Shown here: in pieces, positions 43,283-52,405 of the stretch
Position numbering within the stretch: the stretch's first letter is position 1
Layout of the letters: each line of letters starts with the position of its first letter
DNA from: Halostreptopolyspora alba
Lineage (GTDB): Bacteria > Actinomycetota > Actinomycetes > Streptosporangiales > Streptosporangiaceae
DNA length: 64,000 nucleotides
Direction of reading: 5' to 3'
Assembly: GCA_003725585.1 (NCBI GenBank)
Contig: RJMB01000012.1
Span: 90,201 to 154,200, forward strand
Notes under the pieces: model-generated
What the model saw: only the letters and a program-made list of their open reading frames with translations
The model's database searches: none
Told to the model about the DNA's origin: nothing
Position numbers and translations under genes: made by a program

Positions 43283-45136
43283 TCACTCCTCCTCGGGCGG
43301 CGGGTCGTCCTCCTCGGGGTCCTCCGGATCGTCCGGCTCATCCACGAAGGCGGCGGCGGACTCGGTTCCGCCGCCGAGGGCGTCCCGCTCCACGTCGCGC
43401 ACGGCGGGCTTGCCCATCGCGGACTCGACGAGCCGCAGCAGGGCCTCGCGGCGCTTGGTGAAGAACGCCTCGAACGAGCCCGCCCGCAGGTCGGCCACGT
43501 CGATCTGGTGGGCGGCCACGATGGCGTCCAGCTCGGCGGCGGGGATCTTGGCCCGGGAGTCGAGCTTGGCCATGTAGTCGGCGGGCGAGGCGCTGCCGAT
43601 CACCTGGTTGGTCTTGCGGGCCAGCGGCGTCTTGTTGACGACGCTCTCGCGGAACTCCGGGTCGATCTCGTTCTTGATGCACCACGCCTTGGGGAAGATG
43701 TGGTGGATGTCCACGGCCAGGTTGAGGTAGTGCGCCCGATCGAAGCGCTGGTTGTGCAGCCAGTCCTTCGTGCCGTCCGCCATGAGCAGGGCGTGGATGC
43801 CCTTGTAGGCTGCCGCGTTGCGCGTGCGGAGGGAGTGCAGCCGGGATTCGAAGAAGTTGGCCTCGTCCACGGTCCGGGGGGTCACTGCGCCGTCGGCACC
43901 CCGCGCCCAGTCGGGCACCTGGTCGACGTCGCGCGCCAGCCGGGTCTCGGTGGAGGAGCTGTACAGCTCCCCCAGTACGCCGCACCAGTACCACTGCCGG
44001 ACCTTGGCCCGGACCCCGTGCACGTCGATGTCCTCGCCCATGAGCACGCGCAGCGCGGCCAGTGCCACGAGCTGCGGCGGGTAGGGCACGTCCCGGCCGG
44101 TGTGCACGTGCTCGGTGTCGAGGAAGCCGGCCACCCACTCCATCGCCGTGCGCACCTGCCCGGCCCAAGCGCGGTAGTCGGCGAGGCTCAGGTCGAGGAT
44201 GTCGTCCTTGCGCGCCGTGGTGGCGGTGCCCCCGTGCTGGCTCGCTAGCAGCATCACCGCCTGCAGGAACTCGGTCTCCTGGATGCTCTCCAGCACGGGG
44301 TACTTCTCGATGACGCGCCGGGTCTCCTCCCAGTCGTCCTTGAGCCGGAAGTCTGTTCCGGTCTCGCGATAGTAGTGGGCGTCGCCCGCGAACTTGGCCG
44401 TCAGCAGCTCGAAGACGGTGAGCTTCATGCCGCCCTGGTTGACCTTTTCGAAGACCGTGGCCACGGCATCCTTCGTGGTCTCCTTGTCCAGCTCGATTGA
44501 GGGGATCGCGTAGGACTGCATCGGCGTCACCACCGCATCGAGGAAAGCCTTCGCCGCCCCGCTGTCCGCGTAGTCGAAGAGCCAGGAGGTTCCCTGGTCG
44601 CTGTAGATCAGATTCGCCGGGAAGTAGCCGTGTTCCAGTTGCTTCTCCCGGGTGGAGACGTCGAGCACGATGTCCCGGTCGAAGTTCGCTCGCACCACGC
44701 CGTCGCCCGGCAGCGACTTCACGGCGTCATCGAGGTCGCCGGGGTCCTTCACCGCCTGGGCGATGTCGATGAAAAAGCGCCGCTGCACCACCTTCTTGCG
44801 GGTGTCGTGGGTGTCCGCCACCCCGTCGCCCCACAGCGCCTGGCTCAGTGAGGTGAGCCGCTGCTGGCCGTCCAGAACGAGCAGCGCGGGTTCGACCTCC
44901 CCTTGCGTGACCTCGGCGCCTTCGATCGGCTTGGGCTTGAACCGGACCTGGTCGTTGCCGGTCTGCAGCGTCATCACGACACCGAGCGGGTGCCCGAGGG
45001 CGATCGTGACCAGCAGGGACCGGATCCGCTCCTCGTCCCAGACGTAGCCGCGCTGGAAATCGGGCAGCTGGATCTCACCCTTGGCGATCTTGGGCAGCAG
45101 GTCTTTGAGTAGCGGTTGCGGGGTCTGGAATCCCAT
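43283..45136 (-). CDS. DUF262/HNH (GmrSD-like) protein 2
   Basis: 617 residues from ATG 45136. DUF262 motifs: IQLPDFQRGYVWDEERIRSL, LLVLDGQQRLTSLSQAL and VFEKVNQGGMKLTVFELL. The C-terminal HNH region has VDIHHIFPKAWC and NKTPLARKTNQVIG, followed by an acidic, Pro/Glu-rich tail. Same family as the protein at 30469, but with a different architecture: shorter, no RAMA-like tail, a true DIHHIFPK HNH. Likely a type IV restriction or nuclease effector. It is the last intact gene of the accessory region. Confidence 0.82.
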   Translation of the reverse strand: MGFQTPQPLLKDLLPKIAKGEIQLPDFQRGYVWDEERIRSLLVTIALGHPLGVVMTLQTGNDQVRFKPKPIEGAEVTQGEVEPALLVLDGQQRLTSLSQALWGDGVADTHDTRKKVVQRRFFIDIAQAVKDPGDLDDAVKSLPGDGVVRANFDRDIVLDVSTREKQLEHGYFPANLIYSDQGTSWLFDYADSGAAKAFLDAVVTPMQSYAIPSIELDKETTKDAVATVFEKVNQGGMKLTVFELLTAKFAGDAHYYRETGTDFRLKDDWEETRRVIEKYPVLESIQETEFLQAVMLLASQHGGTATTARKDDILDLSLADYRAWAGQVRTAMEWVAGFLDTEHVHTGRDVPYPPQLVALAALRVLMGEDIDVHGVRAKVRQWYWCGVLGELYSSSTETRLARDVDQVPDWARGADGAVTPRTVDEANFFESRLHSLRTRNAAAYKGIHALLMADGTKDWLHNQRFDRAHYLNLAVDIHHIFPKAWCIKNEIDPEFRESVVNKTPLARKTNQVIGSASPADYMAKLDSRAKIPAAELDAIVAAHQIDVADLRAGSFEAFFTKRREALLRLVESAMGKPAVRDVERDALGGGTESAAAFVDEPDDPEDPEEDDPPPEEE

Positions 45137-45803
45137 GCGGGCTCCTCAGCGAACGGGATGGGGGTATCGGCGGACGCGCCGGAGCGGGCGGTACTCCGGC
45201 GCCACCCGTCTCCCGTGGAGGGGGAGGGGGAACGCCGGAGCTCCCACCCTTACGGTCCCATAGGCTGGTGGCACCCAGGGCCGGTTCGTCTCATACGTGC
45301 CAAGGGCCAGCGGTGATATGGATCTGGAATCTTCGACGCCTGGTCCTGAGGGGGCGCATGCCTGCAGCGGCGAATACCGCGAGGATCGACCATCAACAGC
45401 GCCGTGCTCTGGGGTGCCGTCGAGTATCGACGCCCGCCTTGCAAGTGGTCACCGGGTCTCACCCGGCCACATCCGGTCAAACTTCCTGCAAACCGAGGTA
45501 GACGACCAGGTATCGCCGCCTGGGAGCCTCGCCCCGGCGAGGCCCCTGCCCGGGCGTTGCCCCGCGATCCAGCGGTTCCGCCCCCGCTTTCCCGGCGGCC
45601 CACGCCAAGTCACGGGCCCCACGTGTCAGGGTGTTGCCCTGGAGCAGCCGAGTGTCGAACGGCCTCGCCGCGTCCGGTGGCGGGTCCCCGACAGGGCCCA
45701 CCACGGGGCGTTGGCGCCACGCCGACGCACTACCTTCACCGCGCCAGGGGCCGGGACCGTCCGAAGCAACTTCAAGTACGGAAGCCGGAAGACATCGCCA
45801 GCC
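45137..45803. other. Gene-free stretch before the recombinase fragment
   Basis: About 670 bases with random-looking frames on both strands. Probably eroded element DNA; no motif identified. Confidence 0.35.
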
Positions 45804-45959
45804 GACCCCAATGACAAGGCCGAGCTGTACCAACAGCTCGGCCTGAAGCTCACCTACGAACCCGATGAGCAGGCAGTGGAGGCCGAAGTGACCCTCAGCC
45901 CACAGCTCATAGGAAATTCGACAGTGTCCGAGGGGGGACTTGAACCCCCATGCCCTTAA
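45804..45959 (+). pseudogene. Serine recombinase C-terminal fragment
   Basis: The frame reads DPNDKAELYQQLGLKLTYEP followed by EAEVTLSPQLIGN and VSEGGLEPP, the conserved tail of large serine recombinases/integrases in actinobacteria (AELY..LG..LTY.P....V.AEV.......VSEGGLEPP). The last codons run into the 3' end of the tRNA-Leu gene. The catalytic and DNA-binding parts are gone. The juxtaposition suggests an element that integrated at this tRNA and later decayed. Confidence 0.65.
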
Positions 45960-46009
45960 CGGGCACTAGCACCTCAAGCTAGCGCGTCTACCTATTCCGC
46001 CACCCGGAC
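45925..46009 (-). tRNA. tRNA-Leu (anticodon GAG)
   Basis: Read on the minus strand: acceptor GTCCGGG pairs with CTCGGAC (one G-T pair), discriminator A. The anticodon stem CTAGC/GCTAG encloses loop TTGAGGT with anticodon GAG. A variable arm (TGCCCGTTAAGGGCA) of class II type precedes the T arm GGGGGTTCAAGTCCCCC. Total 85 nt; CCA is not encoded. Confidence 0.95.
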
Positions 46010-46143
46010 TCGGCTGTCGGGCGCTTCCGCGTCCGACATGGTCAACGATAGCAAAGGTGTGGCGTGAGGCGTACATCGTTTATCCGGTGGCCGGCTCCGT
46101 GGGATCGTCGGTGGGAGACAGGGTGAGGTCGAGAGGAGCTGTC

Positions 46144-47466
46144 ATGGCGGATGAGAGTGGGGCGCTGAGTCAGGCCGAGTCCGAGGTCGTGGGGCTGTGC
46201 CAGGACCTCATCGCCATGGACACCTCCAATTACGGGGACCACTCCGGTCCGGGGGAGCGGGCGGCCGCGGAGTACGTGGCGGGCAAGCTCGACGAGGTCG
46301 GGGTAGAGCCCACGATCTACGAGTCGCACCCGGGGCGGAGTAGCGTCGTCGCCCGGATCGCCGGGGCGGAGCCGGCCCGGCCGCCCCTGCTGGTTCACGG
46401 GCACCTCGACGTCGTTCCCGCCAACGCCGCCGACTGGACTCGTGACCCGTTCGCGGGGGAGGTCGCCGACGGGTGCGTCTGGGGTCGCGGCGCCATCGAC
46501 ATGAAGGACATGGACGCCATGGCGCTCGCGGTGCTGCGGCAGCGCCTGCGCGAGGGGCGCACCCCGCCGCGTGACATCGTCCTCGCGTTCGTCGCCGACG
46601 AGGAGGCGGGCGGAGCCTGGGGCGCGCAGTGGCTGGTGGACAACCACCCGGACCTGTTCGCCGACTGCACCGAGGCGATCAGCGAGGTGGGCGGGTTCAG
46701 CTTCACCGTGCACGACAACCGGCGCCTCTACCTCGTGGAGACCGCCGAGAAGGGCATCGCGTGGATGCGGCTGCGCGCGCGCGGCACCGCCGGGCACGGG
46801 TCGATGCTCAACGACGACAACGCTGTGACCGAGCTCGCGGAGGCGGTCGCGCGCCTCGGCCGGCACGACTTCCCCGTTCGGCTGACGAAGACCGTCAGGA
46901 CGTTCCTGGAGGAGGTCTGCGAGGCGTTCGGGGTGGAGTTCGACGAGGACGACGCCGAGTCGACCGTCGCCCGGCTCGCCCCGATCGCCAGCATGATCGG
47001 CGCCACGCTGTACCACACGGTCAACCCGACCGCGGTGAACGGCGGTTACAAGGCCAACGTGATCCCCGGCGAGGCCGAGGCCCTGGTCGACGGCAGGTTC
47101 CTGCCCGGCATGGAGGACGAGTTCTTCGCCGAGATCGACCGTCTGCTCGGCCCGAACGTCACCCGGGAGTTCCTCCACCACCTGCCCGCCGTGGAGACGG
47201 ACTTCTCCGGCGGCATCGTCAGTGCCATGGCCGACTCGCTGCGTGCGGAGGACCCGGGGGCGCGGGCGGTGCCCTACTGTCTCTCCGGGGGTACCGACGC
47301 GAAGAGCTTCCAGCGGCTGGGGATCCGTAACTACGGTTTCGCCCCGCTCAAGCTGCCACCGGACCTCAACTTCGCGGGGATGTTCCACGGGGTCGACGAG
47401 CGCGTTCCGGTCGACGGGTTGCGCTTTGGCGTGCGGGTGCTGGACCGCTTCCTCGACATGGCCTGA
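46144..47466 (+). CDS. M20/M25/M40 family metallopeptidase
   Basis: 440 residues from ATG 46144 with GAGGAG seven bases upstream. Zinc-site motifs: HGHLDVVP, GRGAIDMKDMDA and FVADEEAGGAWGA (catalytic Glu). The lid/dimerisation domain region has GTAGHGSM. Length matches dipeptidase/succinyl-diaminopimelate desuccinylase-like M20 members, but substrate cannot be told. No signal peptide: cytosolic. A DUF5703 gene, a common neighbour of these peptidases in actinomycetes, lies downstream on the other strand. Confidence 0.88.
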   Translation: MADESGALSQAESEVVGLCQDLIAMDTSNYGDHSGPGERAAAEYVAGKLDEVGVEPTIYESHPGRSSVVARIAGAEPARPPLLVHGHLDVVPANAADWTRDPFAGEVADGCVWGRGAIDMKDMDAMALAVLRQRLREGRTPPRDIVLAFVADEEAGGAWGAQWLVDNHPDLFADCTEAISEVGGFSFTVHDNRRLYLVETAEKGIAWMRLRARGTAGHGSMLNDDNAVTELAEAVARLGRHDFPVRLTKTVRTFLEEVCEAFGVEFDEDDAESTVARLAPIASMIGATLYHTVNPTAVNGGYKANVIPGEAEALVDGRFLPGMEDEFFAEIDRLLGPNVTREFLHHLPAVETDFSGGIVSAMADSLRAEDPGARAVPYCLSGGTDAKSFQRLGIRNYGFAPLKLPPDLNFAGMFHGVDERVPVDGLRFGVRVLDRFLDMA

Positions 47467-47618
47467 GCGGGATCCGGAGGAGAGCGGCGCCCTTTCCGTT
47501 GCGTTACTGCTGATTTCCCAGAGTGATGTTAATATAACTCTCGGTTTACGGGGGTTCCCGTTCCGACTGAGCGACCAGCGGCGTCGCTGCGACCCACGCA
47601 TCAAGCCGAAGGGAATCT

Positions 47619-47906
47619 GTGGTGCTCAGGAACCGGCGCTGGCGGGGGGTCCGCTCCGGCGGCCAGGCCCACGCCGAGTCCGTCACGGGGGCGCGGTCCG
47701 TTTCGCTGGCACACGACGGTCGGGCCGGCGAGCCCGACACGGCCGGAACCACCGTGTCGTATCCGTTGTTCGGCCCGGCGTTGGCGGACTTCCCGGTGTC
47801 TGGTGACGCCTTCGACAGTGGGACCAACCGTCGTGTGACGCTGCCGGTTGGTCCCGACCCCGCCGCGCGTGACGCGGCCGATGATCCCTCGTACTCGCCT
47901 GACTAG
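47619..47906 (+). CDS. Hypothetical protein, uncertain
   Basis: A 95-codon frame from GTG 47619 (or GTG 47622) with an AAGGGA site upstream and an AT-rich, promoter-like stretch at 47515-47545. The product begins VLRNRRWRGVRSGG and is rich in Gly, Asp and Ala, without recognised domains. It may be a small real gene or chance; no homologue comes to mind. Confidence 0.3.
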   Translation: MVLRNRRWRGVRSGGQAHAESVTGARSVSLAHDGRAGEPDTAGTTVSYPLFGPALADFPVSGDAFDSGTNRRVTLPVGPDPAARDAADDPSYSPD

Positions 47907-48382
47907 CTCAGCACCGTGGCGGAGGCGTGCGTACCCGGACCTGAGTTCGCGGTCCAGCGTAACGGTCGGCGCCGCCGCGATTCGGCATCCACCACCCAGA
48001 TCCAGGGGCATGGCCATGGAAAACAACCCCAGCGACGCGGTCGCGGGTACCGCCACGAGCGGCGGCGGTCCCGCCGGCACGGGCGAGAGGCACCGGTTGG
48101 GCTTTCGGGGTTCGCGAAGCGGGGACTGACGTGGGTCCCGCGGCGCGCCGCGGGACCCACGTCAGTCCCCGCTCACCCAGAGCGGAGCTGAACCGGCGCG
48201 AACCCCGCACGCAGCCAGCGTGCCGGTGGTGCGCCCTCGCGTTCCGTGGCCGCGTATCGGCCAGGTGCGTCGGCCGCGGGGTACCGCCGGCCGTGGGTGT
48301 CGTCGCCCCCTCCAGGGGTGGGCGTGTCCCGCGGCCCGCGCTCGATTCCGTCCCATCCGAAACTCACGTGAAAGGACACGCT
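47907..48382. other. Intergenic stretch with a 56-bp palindrome
   Basis: No convincing gene. Contains the perfect palindrome described separately and the leader of the short secreted peptide gene. Confidence 0.4.
48118..48173. repeat. Perfect 56-bp palindrome
   Basis: Two 28-base arms without mismatch or spacer, centred between 48145 and 48146. The left arm starts AGCGGGGACTGACGTG and the right arm ends CACGTCAGTCCCCGCT. As RNA it would form a very strong hairpin in either orientation. No T run follows, so it is not a classical intrinsic terminator, though actinomycetes use such hairpins for termination. Confidence 0.8.
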
Positions 48383-48562
48383 ATGCGTACCTGGGTCCGT
48401 ACGTCCGCGCAGACGGTAATGCTGACCGCGGGGCTGGTGCTCCTGGGGACCGGTGTGGCCTCCGCCCAGTCCGTGTCCGTGGACTCCGACCAGCAGCCCC
48501 CGACGCCAACCGATCTCATCGAGCGGGGCCTCGAGGAAATCGGGGTCAACGGCATCGGCTAG
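48383..48562 (+). CDS. Short secreted peptide, unknown function
   Basis: 59 residues from ATG 48383 with AAAGGA upstream. A clear signal peptide (MRTWVRTSAQTVMLTAG..., cleavage after GVASA) leaves a mature chain of about 30 residues, starting QSVSVDSDQQPPTPTD and ending EEIGVNGIG, acidic and without cysteine. It is not a chaplin or a recognised lantibiotic. Candidate surface or signalling peptide. Confidence 0.6.
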   Translation: MRTWVRTSAQTVMLTAGLVLLGTGVASAQSVSVDSDQQPPTPTDLIERGLEEIGVNGIG

Positions 48563-48897
48563 GAGCGACCGGCGCGTTCGGCCGGGCTTCGGGACGGTGC
48601 GCCGTCCCGCGACGGGCGACGCGCGTGGCGCGCGAACCGGTGTGTGGTCCGGTGGTGCCATCTCCCGCCCTGACAGGGTGCGGTGGACCGGCGGGGAAAG
48701 GTGGCCACCGCGACCATGACACCGAACTGGCGGGTTCTCTCGGAAGGTTCCGGGGGGACTCGCCGTTTTGCTGTCGTGGGGGACACGGACGCTGGTTACC
48801 CCGGCACCCGTGGCCGTTTCCGGACATGGTGGTTCGTGACACGGACGACCCGCGAGCTACGGGATGGACGGTCGAGGCCGCGGCGGAGTGACCTAAC
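48563..48897. other. Gene-free stretch, nothing recognised
   Basis: About 335 bases between the secreted peptide gene and the convergent DUF5703 gene. No hairpin with a T run seen. Confidence 0.35.
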
Positions 48898-49083
48898 TCA
48901 TATTGTCCGTGTTTGGCGGATGATTTTCCGTCGTAGTGTTATGCGACGGCTTCCGTTGGGGTAGAGACGGACTCGCGCGAGTTCCCATCTCCCGTACTCA
49001 GCATGCTCGGCCAGGGCCTGGCGTGTGGCGCTGCGCGAGGTGCCCCGCGCGAAACGGAGCTCCCGGTACTCGTACTCAAGCAT
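48898..49083 (-). CDS. DUF5703 family protein
   Basis: 61 residues from ATG 49083: MLEYEYRELRF, then SRSATRQALAEHAEYGRWEL, RVRLYPNGSRRITLRRKI and a short tail. This is the whole DUF5703 domain, a small basic actinobacterial family of unknown function often encoded near M20 peptidases. A much longer open frame upstream lies opposite topA and is not coding. No strong ribosome site precedes the ATG. Confidence 0.8.
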   Translation of the reverse strand: MLEYEYRELRFARGTSRSATRQALAEHAEYGRWELARVRLYPNGSRRITLRRKIIRQTRTI

Positions 49084-49326
49084 TGCGCTTATTCTGCGTC
49101 TGCTGGCCGCCTTCGTGCCATAGCGTACGTGCACACTGGTCAGTGGATCCGTGTTGCTTCGCATCCGGGGGGTCACCGCGGGTCCGCTCCACGGCGCGGA
49201 CCGCCCCGGCTCGGGAAGCGGGCGGCGCGGGGGTTCGGTTACCGTCAGTTGCTGGGGGTTCCGATGGCTCGCGGTCCGGCCCACCGGACCGCACGGACAG
49301 CACAAGGCTAGACCTAGGGGAAGAGC

Positions 49327-52140
49327 GTGCCACCCACCAAGGGCAGCGCCGGTAAGAACGGCTCGAAGGACACCGGAACGAAGACCGGGGGTTCCGCCGG
49401 AGGCAACCGGCTTGTCATCGTCGAGTCGCCCGCCAAGGTCAAGACGATCGCTGGCTATCTCGGCCGTGGGTACACCGTGGAGTCCAGCATCGGGCACATC
49501 CGCGACATGCCGAGCAAGGCCGCCGAGATCCCGGCACGCTACAAGGGTGAGCCGTGGGCGCGCTTGGGGGTGAACGTCGACCGCGACTTCGAGCCGCTCT
49601 ATGTTGTCAACACCGACAAGAAGCAGCATGTCAAGAAGCTCAAGGAGCTTCTGGCCGAGGCCGACGAGCTGATCCTGGCCATGGACGAGGACCGCGAGGG
49701 CGAGGCGATCGCCTGGCATATCCGTGAGGAGCTCAAGCCCAGGATCCCGGTTCGGCGCATGGTCTTCAACGAGATCACTCGGGAGGCGATCGAGCACGCC
49801 GCGGAGAACACCCGGGATCTGAACCTGCGCCTGGTCAGCGCGCAGGAGACCCGCCGGATCCTCGACCGGTTGTACGGCTACGAGGTGTCCCCGGTGTTGT
49901 GGAAGAAGGTCATGCCGAAGCTGTCGGCGGGCCGGGTGCAGTCCGTGGCGACACGCCTGGTGGTGGAGCGAGAGCGCGAACGGATCGCGTTCACCTCGGC
50001 CGAGTACTGGGGGATCAAGGCCACTTTCGACGCCGTCGGCCACGGCTCGACCGACGACCCCGCGACGTTCGTGGCCAACCTGGTGTCGGTCGACGGCTCC
50101 CGCGTGGCGGTGGGCCGCGACTTCACCTCCGAGGGTGAGCTTCGTTCCAGATCGGGGGCGCTGCACCTGGACGAGGAGGCCGCGCGCGCCCTCGCGGAGC
50201 GTCTCTCCGGGGCCGACTACGCGGTGCGTTCGGTGGAGCGCAAGCCCTACAAGCGCTCGCCCTACGCCCCGTTCCGCACGACCACGCTGCAGCAGGAGTC
50301 ATCTCGCAAGCTGGGGCTCTCGTCGAAGCAGACGATGCAGGTCGCGCAGCGGCTCTACGAGAACGGCTACATCACCTACATGCGCACCGACAGCATCACC
50401 CTGTCGGAGAGCGCCATCGCGGCCGCCCGCGACCAGGCCAGCCGGCTCTACGGTTCCGACTACCTGCCGCCGAAGCCGCGTCTGTACTCCAGCAAGGTCA
50501 AGAACGCCCAGGAGGCGCACGAGGCCATCCGGCCGGCCGGGGAGTCGTTCAGGACCCCCGCCGAGACCGGGCTGACCGGTCCGGAGTTCCGGCTGTACGA
50601 GCTGATCTGGAAGCGCACCGTCGCCTCCCAGATGAAGGACGCCGTGGGTGAGTCCGTCACGGTGCGGGTCGCCGGCACGTCCAACGCGGGTGAGACCGCC
50701 GAGTTCACCGCCACCGGTAAGGTCATCACCTTCCACGGGTTCCTCAAGGCGTACGTGGAGGGGGCCGACGACCCCGAGGCCGAGCTCGACGACCGCGAGC
50801 GCCGGTTGCCGCCCGTCGAGGAGGAGGATCCGCTCAGGGCCGAGAGTCTGGAGCCCGAGGGGCACACCACCCGTCCACCCGCCCGCTACACCGAGGCGAC
50901 CCTGGTCAAGGAGCTCGAGGACCGCGAGATCGGCCGCCCGTCGACCTACGCGTCGATCATCGGCACGATTCTGGAGCGCGGGTACGTGTTCAAGCGGGGT
51001 TCGGCCCTGGTGCCGTCGTTCCTGGCGTTCGCGGTGGTGCAGCTGTTGGAGCGGCACTTCTCGAACCTGGTCGACTACGATTTCACCGCCCGTATGGAGG
51101 ACGTCCTCGACGGCATCGCGCGCGGCGAGAACGAGAGCCTGCCGTGGCTTCGACGGTTCTACTTCGGCGCCGAGAACGAGACGGGGCTGCGCGAGCTCGT
51201 GGGTGACCAGCTCGGCGAGATCGACCCGAAGGAGGTCAGTTCCTTCCCACTGCCCGGCACCGACATCGTCATGCGGGTGGGCCGATACGGGCCCTACATG
51301 GAGCGCGATGGCGAGCGGGTGAACGTCCCCGAGGACCTTGCCCCCGACGAGCTCACCAAGGAGAAGGCCGAGGAGATCTTCGCCCAGCCCAGCGGCGAGC
51401 GGGAACTGGGGGCCGACCCCGAGACCGGGCGCACGATCCTCCTCAAGGTGGGCCGGTTCGGTCCCTACGTCACCGAGCTCTTGGAGGAGCCCGAGAACGG
51501 CGCGGCCGAGACGGGCACCAAGTCCAAGTCGAAGGCCAAGAGTAAGCCGAAGCCGCGTACGGCGTCGCTGCTGAAATCGATGTCGGCCGAGGAGGTCACC
51601 CTGGACGACGCGTTGAAGCTGCTGTCCCTGCCGCGCGTGGTCGGTGAGCTCGACGGCGAGGAGGTCACCGCGCAGAACGGTCGGTTCGGGCCCTACCTGC
51701 GCAAAGGCTCCGACAGCCGGTCTCTGGAGACCGAGGAGCAGATCTTCGAGATCACCATCGAGGAGGCCAAGGAGCTCTTCGCCAAGCCGAAGCAGCGCGG
51801 CCGCCGTGCCGCGGCGGCGCCGCTGCGCGAGCTCGGCACCGATCCCGCCAGCGAGAGACAGATGGTGATCAAGGACGGCCGGTTCGGTCCCTACGTCACC
51901 GACGGAGAGGTCAACGCCTCCCTGCGCAAGGGGGACGAGGTCGAGTCGGTCACCGACGAGCGGGCGGCCGAGCTGCTGGCCGAGCGCCGCGCCAAGGCGC
52001 CGGCGAAGAAGGGCGCCGCCAAGAGCGGGGGTGGGAGCACCGCCGCGAAGAAGGGCACCACCAAGAAGGGGGCCGGTTCCGGTGCCTCCAGTGGTGCCAA
52101 GAAGGGGACCGCGAAGGACGGCGGCACCGAGGGGGCTTGA
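49327..52140 (+). CDS. topA: DNA topoisomerase I
   Basis: 937 residues from GTG 49327. The toprim domain has LVIVESPAKVKTIAGYLG (Glu) and AMDEDREGEAIAWH (DxDxE). The core has the active-site Tyr in YITYMRTDS, and AGRVQSVATRLVVERE. Instead of zinc fingers the C-terminus carries four topo-C-type repeats (GRFGPYV, GRYGPYM) and a Lys/Ala/Gly-rich tail, as in mycobacterial and streptomycete TopA. Relaxes negative supercoils; essential. A short Ser/Gly/Lys-rich N-terminal extension precedes the toprim domain. Confidence 0.96.
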   Translation: MPPTKGSAGKNGSKDTGTKTGGSAGGNRLVIVESPAKVKTIAGYLGRGYTVESSIGHIRDMPSKAAEIPARYKGEPWARLGVNVDRDFEPLYVVNTDKKQHVKKLKELLAEADELILAMDEDREGEAIAWHIREELKPRIPVRRMVFNEITREAIEHAAENTRDLNLRLVSAQETRRILDRLYGYEVSPVLWKKVMPKLSAGRVQSVATRLVVERERERIAFTSAEYWGIKATFDAVGHGSTDDPATFVANLVSVDGSRVAVGRDFTSEGELRSRSGALHLDEEAARALAERLSGADYAVRSVERKPYKRSPYAPFRTTTLQQESSRKLGLSSKQTMQVAQRLYENGYITYMRTDSITLSESAIAAARDQASRLYGSDYLPPKPRLYSSKVKNAQEAHEAIRPAGESFRTPAETGLTGPEFRLYELIWKRTVASQMKDAVGESVTVRVAGTSNAGETAEFTATGKVITFHGFLKAYVEGADDPEAELDDRERRLPPVEEEDPLRAESLEPEGHTTRPPARYTEATLVKELEDREIGRPSTYASIIGTILERGYVFKRGSALVPSFLAFAVVQLLERHFSNLVDYDFTARMEDVLDGIARGENESLPWLRRFYFGAENETGLRELVGDQLGEIDPKEVSSFPLPGTDIVMRVGRYGPYMERDGERVNVPEDLAPDELTKEKAEEIFAQPSGERELGADPETGRTILLKVGRFGPYVTELLEEPENGAAETGTKSKSKAKSKPKPRTASLLKSMSAEEVTLDDALKLLSLPRVVGELDGEEVTAQNGRFGPYLRKGSDSRSLETEEQIFEITIEEAKELFAKPKQRGRRAAAAPLRELGTDPASERQMVIKDGRFGPYVTDGEVNASLRKGDEVESVTDERAAELLAERRAKAPAKKGAAKSGGGSTAAKKGTTKKGAGSGASSGAKKGTAKDGGTEGA

Positions 52141-52405
52141 GCCGCGGCCATCCCCCGGGGGCGCGGGCGCGGTGGGGGTAGCGCCGACACGCTACGGGCA
52201 GTACAGTGCCGCGGACACACCAGAAAGCGCGTTCGCGGCACTCGTGCTTGTTGTGTCGCCGACGGCGAACGTTCGGCGGCTCCTGTGCGGTGTCACATTC
52301 CGTATTAGGCTGATGGTGGCGCACGAGAACGCTGATGCGTGCGCTGCGCCGTTGAATCACGTTCAGCGCCCCTCGAGATCGAAAGCGCCGATACTCTTAA
52401 TCGCT

